Origin: Corynebacterium yonathiae
GTDB taxonomy: Bacteria > Actinomycetota > Actinomycetes > Mycobacteriales > Mycobacteriaceae
Assembly: GCF_027570195.1 (NCBI RefSeq)
Contig: NZ_JAKMUZ010000010.1
Coordinates: 35,605-99,604, forward strand
Length of the DNA: 64,000 bases
Direction: 5' to 3'
A program made the position numbers and the translations under genes. Under the pieces are notes generated by a model. That model worked only from the letters and a program-made list of their open reading frames with translations, made no database searches and was not told where the DNA came from. Numbering within the stretch: position 1 is the first letter of the stretch; each line of letters starts with the position of its first letter. This document shows positions 33,203-41,340 of the stretch, in pieces.

Positions 33203-34394
33203 GTGGATTGATACTCGCAGTGAGCAAGAGATTGCTACCGCTGCGCGCGCCCTCTACTCCTCTGCTTTCCCGGATGCGCCCGAGCCCGCCGGCGTGTGGG
33301 CCGCTCCCGGCCGCGTGAACCTCATCGGCGAGCATATCGATTACGCCGGCGGCGCCTCCATTCCCTTCGCACTGGAGCAAAATACCGCAGTTGCTGTCGC
33401 GCCCCGCAGCGATGGCCTTATCCGCATAGCTTCCGAGTATGACGGCTCCATCGCCCATGCGGAGGCTCCGCTCGCCGATGTTCGCTCGGGCTATCCTGCC
33501 GATTGGTCCGGTTACGTCGCCGGCACCATCTGGGCAGCCACCGCGGCGGGGGCGCTGCACTGCACCGGACTCGACATCGCCATCGTCTCCGATGTCCCGG
33601 TTGGCTCTGGTCTGTCCAGCTCCGCCGCTCTGGAGTGCTCTGTGGCCGTGGCCGCCTACGAGCTCTCCCACGGCCATGTTCCCGATGACGCTGCCCGCGC
33701 CCAACTGGCACAAGCCTGTATCCGCGCCGAAAACGAGGTGGTCGGCGCTTCTACCGGAGGCTTAGACCAAAATGCCAGCCTCCTCGGCCAGCGCGGCAAA
33801 GCCCTCTTCCTGGACTTTTCCACCGGCGCCGTGGAGCGCGTGCCCTTCAATATCGAGGCCCAAGACATGGTACTGCTCATCGCGGATACCAATGCCCCGC
33901 ACACGCTTTCCGACGGCCAATATGCCTCCCGCCGCGGCATTATCGACGCCGTCCAATCTGCCGCTGGCTGCTCCATCCGCGAGATTCCGAATGCCGTGGA
34001 CTTTGCCGCCACCGTCGATCCCGCCGAGGCGGAACTCTACCGGCACCGCGTGCGCCATGTGGTGGAAGAAACCAATCGCACCTTAGATGCCGCTACCGCG
34101 TTGGCATCTTCCGATCTAGATACATTCCGCCGCCTCATGCGCGAGAGCCATATCTCCCTGCGTGAGCTTTATGAGGTCACAACCCCGGAGCTCGACTCCG
34201 CTTTTACCGCGGCCGGCGAGCTGGGCGCTCGCATGACTGGAGGCGGCTTCGGCGGTGCCGTTATCGCGCTCATCCCGCAATCCTCCGTCGAGTCCACCGC
34301 CCAAGCCATTCATGATGCTGCGGTTTCCCGCAGCTTCCCGGAGCCCACCTTTTTGGTAGCGCGTCCGGGCGAAGGCGCTCGGCGCCTGTCCTGA
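33195..34394 (+). CDS. galK: Galactokinase
   Basis: The 399-residue GHMP kinase phosphorylates galactose. Motifs: WAAPGRVNLIGEHIDYAGGASIPFAL near 35-60 (galactokinase signature), VPVGSGLSSSAALECSVAVA near 133-152, GGLDQNASLLGQ near 190 and the C-terminal GARMTGGGFGGAVIAL. ATG at 33195 is within galT and follows AAGGAG. Confidence 0.95.
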   Translation: MLKWIDTRSEQEIATAARALYSSAFPDAPEPAGVWAAPGRVNLIGEHIDYAGGASIPFALEQNTAVAVAPRSDGLIRIASEYDGSIAHAEAPLADVRSGYPADWSGYVAGTIWAATAAGALHCTGLDIAIVSDVPVGSGLSSSAALECSVAVAAYELSHGHVPDDAARAQLAQACIRAENEVVGASTGGLDQNASLLGQRGKALFLDFSTGAVERVPFNIEAQDMVLLIADTNAPHTLSDGQYASRRGIIDAVQSAAGCSIREIPNAVDFAATVDPAEAELYRHRVRHVVEETNRTLDAATALASSDLDTFRRLMRESHISLRELYEVTTPELDSAFTAAGELGARMTGGGFGGAVIALIPQSSVESTAQAIHDAAVSRSFPEPTFLVARPGEGARRLS

Positions 34395-34486
34395 CTCCGC
34401 GGTCCGGCTCGGCTTAGCCGCGACCCTCCCAGCGCGCCTCTTGTCGTTGAGTCCATACTGATCAGGCTGATCTGAAGGCCGGGCCG

Positions 34487-34525
34487 CCTCAGATCGGCCT
34501 TAACTCCCTCAACTCGGCCTGATCA
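34487..34525 (+). repeat. Direct repeat left of the RNase H-family gene
   Basis: This 39-base segment (CCTCA...GATCA) matches 35710-35748 at 31 of 39 positions by my alignment, in the same orientation. It lies in a spacer rich in GATCAG/CTGATC palindromes between galK and the RNase H-family gene. Confidence 0.6.
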
Positions 34526-34554
34526 GATCAGCCCCAAAGCCCTAAGCGTTCGGG

Positions 34555-35598
34555 TCACAACGCCAAGAGAGCTTTCTGGATCCCCTCGCGCAGAGTCTCG
34601 CGAGACTGCTTCATCGGATGCGCAATCGCGCGCAACCCCATGTACGCAATCTGGTCGGCCGCCCGATTCAGCGGATCACCCGCATGCCCAAGTACACGGC
34701 GAATGTCGACCTCGCATTGGCCTTGGATATCGCCCCAAGCTTGCTGGAATCGGGACCGTGCACCCGAAGACACCCCTCGCCACGTGCGCCCCGGCCGCGA
34801 TGCTTTAGAGCCGCGCCTATGCACAATCTGCTCGACCGCCTCCAAAGCGGCTACGGAATCGGACTCAATAACCGCCTTGCGCGCACCCACCTTGAACAGG
34901 TATTTCAGCGCGAGCGTCAGTGCTTCGAGCTCGAGCTCATCCGTGCTCGCCTTGGTTTCTCGAGTTCGTAACCGGTAGTCGCCGTTGCCCGCAACGAAGC
35001 ACATCGACCCCTTGAATACGGTATCCGAGGAAGCGTCGGTGGCTATGCGAGCCACGTCGCCCTTGGACCATGAGGAGGCGCGCGAGAAGTTCGGCCACCA
35101 GTGTGCTTTCGGCGTCTCTACCTGTGCCGCTTGCTTCTTTTTCGGTGCCTCACCCATCTTGCGCGCCTTCCGTGCGGTAAGGCCGGCTTGTTTTCGGCGC
35201 ACGGAGCTCGCGCTCTTCGAAGCCCTATTTTCTTCCGCAAAGCTTCCCGTCACCGTGAAACCGTCTGCCGTGAGTGCCGCTCGCAACGCATTCTGCCTGC
35301 GACCAGTGACAATCCACACCCGTCCGTCGAGTCCCTTGAGTGCGCGTTTGACCTCCCGTACGGCGATATCGACGATATCGCCCTTCTTAGTCTGGCCGCG
35401 GCGCACAAAACGCGTCTGCTTAGTATTGACCGCGATGACCCAGCCTTCGATGGTGCCGTTGGGGGCGGAATCCCAACGCTCGTCCCAGAGCGCGACCGCA
35501 ACATGGATTGGTGCCGAGACCATGTCCGAGGTGATCTTGCGGGTACCGTAGGTGCGCGATTGCGTACCGGTAAGTTCTGAGAGCTCGATGGGTTCCAT
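34555..35598 (-). CDS. RNase H-family protein with long N-terminal extension
   Basis: The 347-residue protein has a C-terminal RNase HI domain from about 185: IATDASSDTVFKGSMCFV (first Asp), ELELEALTLALKYLFKVGA (Glu), AVIESDSVAALEAVEQI (Asp), and GHAGDPLNRAADQIA (last acidic residue). The N-terminal 175 residues, including VRRKQAGLTARKARKMGEAPKKKQA, are basic and unlike typical RNase HI; they may bind nucleic acid. RNase H removes RNA from RNA-DNA hybrids. It is flanked by imperfect direct repeats and sits alone between unrelated operons. Confidence 0.78.
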   Translation of the reverse strand: MEPIELSELTGTQSRTYGTRKITSDMVSAPIHVAVALWDERWDSAPNGTIEGWVIAVNTKQTRFVRRGQTKKGDIVDIAVREVKRALKGLDGRVWIVTGRRQNALRAALTADGFTVTGSFAEENRASKSASSVRRKQAGLTARKARKMGEAPKKKQAAQVETPKAHWWPNFSRASSWSKGDVARIATDASSDTVFKGSMCFVAGNGDYRLRTRETKASTDELELEALTLALKYLFKVGARKAVIESDSVAALEAVEQIVHRRGSKASRPGRTWRGVSSGARSRFQQAWGDIQGQCEVDIRRVLGHAGDPLNRAADQIAYMGLRAIAHPMKQSRETLREGIQKALLAL

Positions 35599-35709
35599 TA
35601 TCTCTAGTAAAGCACGGTTAACCGCGCTGCTGAATTATCCCCCACACCACCGTATTGAACTACTTCCCCTTAGGTCGAATGTAATCGAGCCGATCTGAGC
35701 ACAACTCGC

Positions 35710-35748
35710 CCTCAATTCAGCCTCAACGCTCTCAATTCGGCCCGATCA
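35710..35748 (+). repeat. Direct repeat right of the RNase H-family gene
   Basis: The partner copy of the repeat at 34487-34525. It also contains an internal near-duplicate (CTCAATTCAG and CTCAATTCGG). Confidence 0.6.
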
Positions 35749-35849
35749 ACTTGGACCTAAAGTTCCGCTTCTCACTTAAGGTCCTCGGAAATTCACCTTC
35801 CTGAGCCCCATGACGCGTGCTTCGTCCCTCCAGCAGTGAAGATGAAACC

Positions 35850-36752
35850 ATGATTGCAGATCACTTCATCAACCTTCGTTACGCCGGAGCCGAAAGTCCG
35901 CACCATTTAGCCCTCCAGTGCGGTGAGCTCACCCAGATAGCGCCCTGGGTCGCCGTTCCCACGGCCACCTGGAGGCAATGGGCGCGCCATAAACAACAAT
36001 TCGCCAAAGTAGTCGCTGCCGGGTGGAGCACCCACCGCGCCGTCCTCATCAGTAAATCGGCCGCGCGGCTGTGGGGAATGTGGGTAATTTCCAGGAAAGG
36101 GGAGGAGGTGGAGTTAGCGGTGCCTTCGGGAAGCGTTCCCCCACGCAGGCTCACCGCGAAGGGCTATCGGTACCGCCGGGTAAAGTCCCTCCAGGAATCC
36201 ACGGTAACGGTAGCAGGTGTGCGCACCACGCATCCCGCCCGCACTTGCCTCGAAATCGCCCGGCTACACGGCTTCCCAGATGGCCTGGTAGCTACCGATT
36301 CTGCTCTCAGGCAACACGGCGTCACCACCTATGACTTGCGCGAAGAACTGGCAAGAATGCAGCGCACTAGGGGACAAGCAGCCATGCGTAAGGTTATCGA
36401 GCACGCGTATGGCGGATCGGAATCGCCCTATGAGTCCTATCTGCGAGCCCTCATTATCGAGCGTTTCCCGCAGGTGAAAATTGAGCCGCAGAAACCGCTG
36501 CTCGGGAAGTATCGGGCGGATCTCTGTCTCGATGGCTGGCTGGTGGTCGAGGTCGATGGCGATGCCAAATATGACGGTACCTACGGCAAGGAGCCCGCCC
36601 ACGTGGTCAAGCAGCAGATAAAAAGGCAGCGAGCGCTAGAAAACCGCGGATACGTGGTGCTGCGCTTTGGTTCCAGCGAGGTGAAAGCGTCGGACGAGGC
36701 ATTGCGGATAATCGCTAGCCACTTGGGAAAACGCGGCAGGAAAGTAGCCTAG
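35850..36752 (+). CDS. Second DUF559/AbiEi-like protein
   Basis: The 300-residue protein has a winged-helix-like N-terminal part and the AbiEi-type middle (KVVAAGWSTHRAVLISKSAARLWGMW, TTHPARTCLEIARLHGFPDGLVATDSAL). A C-terminal DUF559-like nuclease fold follows: SPYESYLRALIIERFPQVKIEPQKPLLGKYRADLCLDGWLVVEVDGDAKY (about 195-245), with E, D and E-x-D. It matches the 21413-22276 protein in layout, though sequence similarity is low. Function is unknown; related to anti-phage or toxin-like systems only by fold. ATG at 35850 follows GTGAAG. It is next to the RNase H-family gene. Confidence 0.72.
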   Translation: MIADHFINLRYAGAESPHHLALQCGELTQIAPWVAVPTATWRQWARHKQQFAKVVAAGWSTHRAVLISKSAARLWGMWVISRKGEEVELAVPSGSVPPRRLTAKGYRYRRVKSLQESTVTVAGVRTTHPARTCLEIARLHGFPDGLVATDSALRQHGVTTYDLREELARMQRTRGQAAMRKVIEHAYGGSESPYESYLRALIIERFPQVKIEPQKPLLGKYRADLCLDGWLVVEVDGDAKYDGTYGKEPAHVVKQQIKRQRALENRGYVVLRFGSSEVKASDEALRIIASHLGKRGRKVA

Positions 36753-36784
36753 ATCACCCCCGCGTCACCCACAATACATAAATG

Positions 36785-36795
36785 TTGTTGAACAA
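36785..36795. promoter_or_regulatory. FadR-type GntR operator upstream of the NRAMP-like gene
   Basis: TTGTTGAACAA fits the FadR-class consensus TNGTNNNACNA exactly. The same sequence occurs upstream of pxpA (43684-43694). The GntR regulator encoded at 38870-39496 is the likely partner. Confidence 0.65.
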
Positions 36796-36867
36796 AAGGC
36801 ATAGCAACCTTTAAGATGATGCGCATCACAAATTTAATGCGACCTGCATCACGAAAGGTGAAATCTA

Positions 36868-38103
36868 GTGAGTGCTGAGACATCACACGCCGCTCCGGCG
36901 CAGGCGGGGGATAAGACCCCGCCAAAGGGCCTCGGCGCCATGGCCGGTGCCATGTTCCTCATGGCCACCTCCGCCATCGGTCCGGGATTTTTGACCCAGA
37001 CCTCGGTTTTTACTGTGCAGATGGGGGCTTCTTTCGCGTTTGCGATTATGCTGTCCATCCTCGTTGACATTGCTATCCAGCTCAATGTGTGGCGAGTGCT
37101 GTGTGTAAGCGGCATGCGCGCAAATACCTTGGGCAATACCGTGCTTCCTGGTTTGGGCTGGGTTCTTGCCGTATTCGTCTTTATTGGCGGCGCGGTCTTC
37201 AATATTGGCAATATCGCTGGTTCTGGCCTTGGTATTAACGCGATGCTCGGCATTGACTCGCGTATCGGCGGCGTCATCGCTGCGACCATCGCCGTCTTTA
37301 TCTTCCTCTCCCGCAAAGCCGGCATGGCGCTTGACCGTCTCGTTGCGGTACTGGGCGCGGTCATGATCCTGCTCATGCTCTACGTCGCGGTGGTCAGCCA
37401 ACCACCGGTGGGTGAGGCGCTGAAGAATACCGTCGCGCCAGGCGAGATTGACTTCTTCGTCATTACCACCATCATCGGTGGCACCGTGGGTGGCTATATC
37501 ACTTTTGCCGGCGCGCACCGACTCATCGATTCTGGTCACACCGGCGTGGAAAACGTAAAGAACATTACCTATACCTCGGTCAGCGGCATCGTGGTTACCG
37601 GCATCATGCGCATGCTCCTCTTCTTGGCGGTGCTCGGCGTGGTAGCTACTGGAGTGGCGCTCTCCGATGACAACACTGCGGCCGATGCGTTCTACCATGC
37701 CGCCGGCGAGTTTGGCCTGCGTGCCTTCGGCGTAGTCCTCTTCGCTGCCGGTTTGTCCTCCGTTATCGGTGCGGCCTATACCTCGGTGTCCTTCGTGACC
37801 TCCCAGGAAACCTCGACGCGCACCCGCAATATCCTCACCATCCTCTTCATTGTGGTGTGCACGGTGGTCTTCGTGGCCATTAACTCCGCTCCCCAGAAGC
37901 TGCTCATCTTCGCTGGTGCCATCAACGGCCTTATCCTGCCCATTGGCTTTGCTCTCGTGATGTGGGTGGCCTGGCGCCGCCGCGACCTATTGCATGGTTA
38001 TAAGTACCCCAAGTGGCTTCTGTTCATTGGCGCCTTGGCGTGGGTACTGACCATCTTTATCGGTTTCAAGGCCTTTTCCGGCATCACCGAACTATGGGCC
38101 TAA
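36868..38103 (+). CDS. NRAMP-like transporter of the 5-oxoproline regulon (YcsG-type)
   Basis: The 411-residue membrane protein has ten to eleven helices. It belongs to the NRAMP-related YcsG family by MATSAIGPGFLTQTSVFTVQMG near 33-54 and GGYITFAGAHRLIDSG near 207-222. In Bacillus the ycsF-G-I-kipIA cluster groups it with 5-oxoprolinase genes, so it may import 5-oxoproline or a related acid. GTG at 36868 follows GAAAGGTG. The next gene starts on its stop codon (TAATG). Confidence 0.83.
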   Translation: MSAETSHAAPAQAGDKTPPKGLGAMAGAMFLMATSAIGPGFLTQTSVFTVQMGASFAFAIMLSILVDIAIQLNVWRVLCVSGMRANTLGNTVLPGLGWVLAVFVFIGGAVFNIGNIAGSGLGINAMLGIDSRIGGVIAATIAVFIFLSRKAGMALDRLVAVLGAVMILLMLYVAVVSQPPVGEALKNTVAPGEIDFFVITTIIGGTVGGYITFAGAHRLIDSGHTGVENVKNITYTSVSGIVVTGIMRMLLFLAVLGVVATGVALSDDNTAADAFYHAAGEFGLRAFGVVLFAAGLSSVIGAAYTSVSFVTSQETSTRTRNILTILFIVVCTVVFVAINSAPQKLLIFAGAINGLILPIGFALVMWVAWRRRDLLHGYKYPKWLLFIGALAWVLTIFIGFKAFSGITELWA

Positions 38104-38873
38104 TGCGTACTCCAGAAGAGGTGCGCGAGTATGCGCGCACCCACGAGATGGCCACCACCGCGGGGCATGCCCGTGGCTTTATGCAGGCTAACCTGCTGGC
38201 CGTGCCGCGGGAATACGCCTTCGATTTCTTGCTTTTTGCCCAGCGCAACCCCAAGCCGTGCCCAATTGTGGGCGTGCTGGAGGCTGGGCAGTATACCTCC
38301 GAGCTATTGCCAGGTGGGGACATCCGCACCGATATTCCGGCCTACCGCGTCTTTGAAAACGGCGAGCATACAGCCACGCTTGCCGACGCCACCTCGTACT
38401 ACACCCCAGACATGGTCAGCTTCCTTATTGGTTGCTCTTTTACCTTTGAGACGGCGCTGCAGGATAACGGCATTGAGGTCGCGCACATTGCTCAGCAGCG
38501 CAACGTGCCGATGTTTAAAACCACGATTCCCACCACCCCGGCCGGTGTCTTTTCTGGGCCCATGGTGGTCTCCATGCGCCCGATTCCGGCCGCGCAAGTC
38601 TCCGATGCCGTGCGGATTACCTCCCGTTACCCATCAGTTCACGGCGCCCCGGTCCACGTAGGTGATCCGGCGGCCATTGGCATTGAGGATTTAAACCGCC
38701 CGGACTTTGGTGATCCGGGCGAAGTGCCGGAGGGCTGCCTGCCAGTCTTTTGGGCCTGTGGTGTGACCCCGCAGGCCATCGTGATGGAATCCAAGCCGCG
38801 CTTAGCTATTACGCACGCACCGGGCCAGATGCTCGTGACCAACGCCCGGGATCAAGATTTTCTCATTCCTTAA
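38103..38873 (+). CDS. YcsI-type putative hydro-lyase (DUF1445)
   Basis: The 256-residue cytoplasmic protein has ARGFMQANLLAVPREYAFDFLLFAQRNPKPCPIVGVLEAG near 20-58, YTPDMVSFLIGCSFTFETAL near 105-124, and GCLPVFWACGVTPQAIVMESKPRLAITHAPGQML near the end, the DUF1445 signature. Its reaction is unproven; the genomic link to 5-oxoprolinase suggests a role in 5-oxoproline use. It starts on the stop of the transporter (38103; ATG at 38094 is an alternative). It converges with the GntR gene and overlaps it by four bases. Confidence 0.83.
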   Translation: MRTPEEVREYARTHEMATTAGHARGFMQANLLAVPREYAFDFLLFAQRNPKPCPIVGVLEAGQYTSELLPGGDIRTDIPAYRVFENGEHTATLADATSYYTPDMVSFLIGCSFTFETALQDNGIEVAHIAQQRNVPMFKTTIPTTPAGVFSGPMVVSMRPIPAAQVSDAVRITSRYPSVHGAPVHVGDPAAIGIEDLNRPDFGDPGEVPEGCLPVFWACGVTPQAIVMESKPRLAITHAPGQMLVTNARDQDFLIP

Positions 38874-39496
38874 TCGTCTAGCACGGCGAGGATCTTCTCG
38901 CAGGTATTCATGAGGCTGTCATGCGCAAGCGTGGCAGCCTCATCGCGTTTTCCATCCGCGATGAGCGTGGCCAAGGTGATATTTCCTTGGATGTGGTCCG
39001 CATGAAGCTGTGGGTACCGCGGGATGGCCAAGAGGAAGGTAAGCCGCATGCGGGCGAGCAGATTATCCATCTGCTCATTCAAGGTGGGGGAGCCGAGCGC
39101 GGCCACCAATGTGCGGTGGAAACGCTGATTGATGGAGGAGACTTCCTGGTGCTCGCCGCGCGCCGCGTAGTCGAAGGCGGAGGAAGTGAGGGCGACGAGT
39201 GAGGGGGCGTCGGCAAAAGCGCCCCAACGCACCGCCGCCGGCTCGATGGCTGCGCGGGCGGCGAAGAGGTCGCGGATATAGTCTGCATCCGGCATTGCGA
39301 GAAAGACGCCCCGGTTGGGAATGCGCTCGACGATGCGTTCCGCGGCAAGCCGAGTGAAGGACTCGCGCAGGGTATTGCGCGAGCAGTGGAAGCGTTCGGC
39401 TGCCTTGACCTCGCTGAGCTGCTCGCCCGGCTGGAATTCGCCGGCGGAGATGGCCTCGCGTAACTCAGAGGCAACAGACTGGGAAAGCATGCTCAC
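38870..39496 (-). CDS. GntR-family regulator (FCD domain), candidate 5-oxoproline regulator
   Basis: The 208-residue protein has a GntR helix-turn-helix (VASELREAISAGEFQPGEQLSEVKAAERFHCSRNTLRESFTRLAAERIV, residues 8-56) and a FadR-type helical C-terminal domain with metal-site His (INQRFHRTLVAALGS, HADHIQGNITL). FCD regulators bind TNGTNNNACNA sites and are usually released by a small carboxylic acid. It lies last in the minus-strand 5-oxoprolinase cluster, after a terminator. Two matching operator sites lie before pxpA and before the NRAMP-like gene. GTG at 39496 or ATG at 39490 is the start. Confidence 0.85.
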   Translation of the reverse strand: MSMLSQSVASELREAISAGEFQPGEQLSEVKAAERFHCSRNTLRESFTRLAAERIVERIPNRGVFLAMPDADYIRDLFAARAAIEPAAVRWGAFADAPSLVALTSSAFDYAARGEHQEVSSINQRFHRTLVAALGSPTLNEQMDNLLARMRLTFLLAIPRYPQLHADHIQGNITLATLIADGKRDEAATLAHDSLMNTCEKILAVLDD

Positions 39497-39512
39497 AACT
39501 GTACTAAAAGGT

Positions 39513-39546
39513 TGCGCACCTCACAGTGAAAATGAGGTGCTGCGCA
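39513..39546 (-). terminator. Terminator between the biotin carboxylase gene and the GntR gene
   Basis: On the minus strand GCGCAGCACCTCA and TGAGGTGCGC form a long stem with loop TTTTCACTG, followed by AACCTTTT. It separates the GntR gene from the operon upstream. Confidence 0.7.
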
Positions 39547-39558
39547 ATTGTACGAGCG

Positions 39559-41340
39559 TTAATCGATGGTCGCGATGACCTTCGAGGGATCCAGTCGGTC
39601 GCCCTCTGCAGCTAGGAGCTTAATGGTGCCGCCGCGCGGCGCCTTGATGGCCGATTCCATCTTCATGGCTTCCACGGTGGCGATCGCATCGCCCTCGGCC
39701 ACGGTATCGCCGTCCGCGACGTTCCACGCCACAAGGTTGGCCTCGAACGGGGAAGTGACCGCGTTGTCATCGGTGGACTGTGCACCGGCCGAAGACGGTG
39801 CCGTGGATGCAGAGCCACCGGCCGCAGCGGCGCCTGGGGCGGCGAGGAAGTCTACTGGAACGCCAATGCTGACCAGCTTGCCATCGATCTCCACGGCAAC
39901 ATTGCGGCGCTGAGTGTAGATGGCTTCGACCTTTTCTACCTGGTTGGCGGCAGAAGGGCGGTAGTTGTGATCAACCCAGTCAGTAAAGACGCCGATCTCG
40001 GAGGCGCCGGCGGCAGCCGCATCGTTTGCCGGGGCAGCGGTGCCGATGAGCGCAGGCTCATCCATCATGTCGCGGTGGAAAGGCAGCACGGTGCGCACGC
40101 CGGTGACGGTGAACTCGCGCAGGGCAAAGCGGGCGCGCGCCAAGGCGATTTCGCGAGTCGGTCCCCACACCACCAGCTTGGCGATCAGGGAGTCATAGTA
40201 CGGCGGGATGATGGAACCAGAGCGCACTGCGGAATCCACACGGATGCCCGGGCCGGTGGGCGGTTCGAAGGAGACAATGGTGCCAGGGCATGGCGCGAAG
40301 CCATTGAGGATGTCTTCGGCATTGATGCGGAACTCAAAAGCATGGCCGTGAGACTGCGGATCTTCCTCGAAAGACAGCGGCTCCCCGGCCGCGATGCGGA
40401 ACTGCTCGGCGATGATATCGGTACCGGTGACTACCTCTGTAACCGGGTGCTCGACCTGGACTCGGGTATTGACCTCGAGGAAGGAAATGGTGCCGTCTTC
40501 AGAGACGATATATTCCACAGTGCCGGCACCGGTGTAGCCCACCTTGGAGCAAATGGAGCGCGCGCCTTCGATGATGCCGTTGCGCTGGGCGTCGGAAAGC
40601 GCGGGCGCTGGGGCCTCCTCAATAAGCTTCTGGAAGCGGCGCTGGGTGGAGCAATCGCGGGTGCCGAGCACGCGGACGTTGCCGTGCGTATCGGCCAATA
40701 CCTGGGCTTCGACGTGGCGCGGGTGGGTGAGGAACTTCTCCACGTAGCACTCCGCGCGACCGAAAGCCTCCATGGCCTCGCGGCCGGCGGAGTTAAATGC
40801 TCCCTCGATTTCTTCCATATTGTCCACGACCTTCAGGCCGCGTCCGCCGCCGCCATAAGCGGCCTTAATGGCGATGGGCAGGCCGTGCTCTTCGGCGAAA
40901 GCGCGGGCCTCTTGCCAATCATCGATGGGGTCGGAGGTACCCGGCGCTAGCGGCGCGCCCACCTCCTCGGCCACGCGGCGTGCAGCGATCTTGTCACCGA
41001 GGAGCTCGATCGACTCCGGCGACGGACCGATCCAGATCATGCCGGCCTCAGTGACCGTGCGAGCAAAGTCGGCGTTTTCAGACAAAAAGCCGTAGCCCGG
41101 GTGAATGGCATCGGCGCCGGCACGCACCGCGATATCGAGCAGCGCGGGCACGTTCATGTAGGTATCGGCAGCCGTATTGCCCGGCAGCGCATAAGCTTCA
41201 TCCGCTACCTGGGTGTGCAAGGCACCAGCGTCTGCCTCGGAGTAAATGGCGATGGACTTAATTCCCAGGTCGCGGGCGACGCGGGCGATACGCACGGCAA
41301 TCTCGCCGCGGTTAGCAATGAGGACGGTTTTAATCTGCAT
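39559..41340 (-). CDS. Biotin carboxylase/BCCP fusion of the 5-oxoprolinase operon
   Basis: The 593-residue protein repeats the AccBC layout: biotin carboxylase N-domain ([21 protein letters not shown]), ATP-grasp (KAAYGGGGRGLKV near 157), C-domain (EVNTRVQVEHPVTEVVTGTD near 285), then an Ala/Ser/Thr-rich linker and a biotinyl domain with EAMKMES near residue 560. It overlaps the pxpBC fusion by 11 bases. A biotin carboxylase within 5-oxoprolinase-like clusters is known in other bacteria, but its substrate here is not clear. BirA at 17364 would biotinylate it. Confidence 0.9.
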   Translation of the reverse strand: MQIKTVLIANRGEIAVRIARVARDLGIKSIAIYSEADAGALHTQVADEAYALPGNTAADTYMNVPALLDIAVRAGADAIHPGYGFLSENADFARTVTEAGMIWIGPSPESIELLGDKIAARRVAEEVGAPLAPGTSDPIDDWQEARAFAEEHGLPIAIKAAYGGGGRGLKVVDNMEEIEGAFNSAGREAMEAFGRAECYVEKFLTHPRHVEAQVLADTHGNVRVLGTRDCSTQRRFQKLIEEAPAPALSDAQRNGIIEGARSICSKVGYTGAGTVEYIVSEDGTISFLEVNTRVQVEHPVTEVVTGTDIIAEQFRIAAGEPLSFEEDPQSHGHAFEFRINAEDILNGFAPCPGTIVSFEPPTGPGIRVDSAVRSGSIIPPYYDSLIAKLVVWGPTREIALARARFALREFTVTGVRTVLPFHRDMMDEPALIGTAAPANDAAAAGASEIGVFTDWVDHNYRPSAANQVEKVEAIYTQRRNVAVEIDGKLVSIGVPVDFLAAPGAAAAGGSASTAPSSAGAQSTDDNAVTSPFEANLVAWNVADGDTVAEGDAIATVEAMKMESAIKAPRGGTIKLLAAEGDRLDPSKVIATID

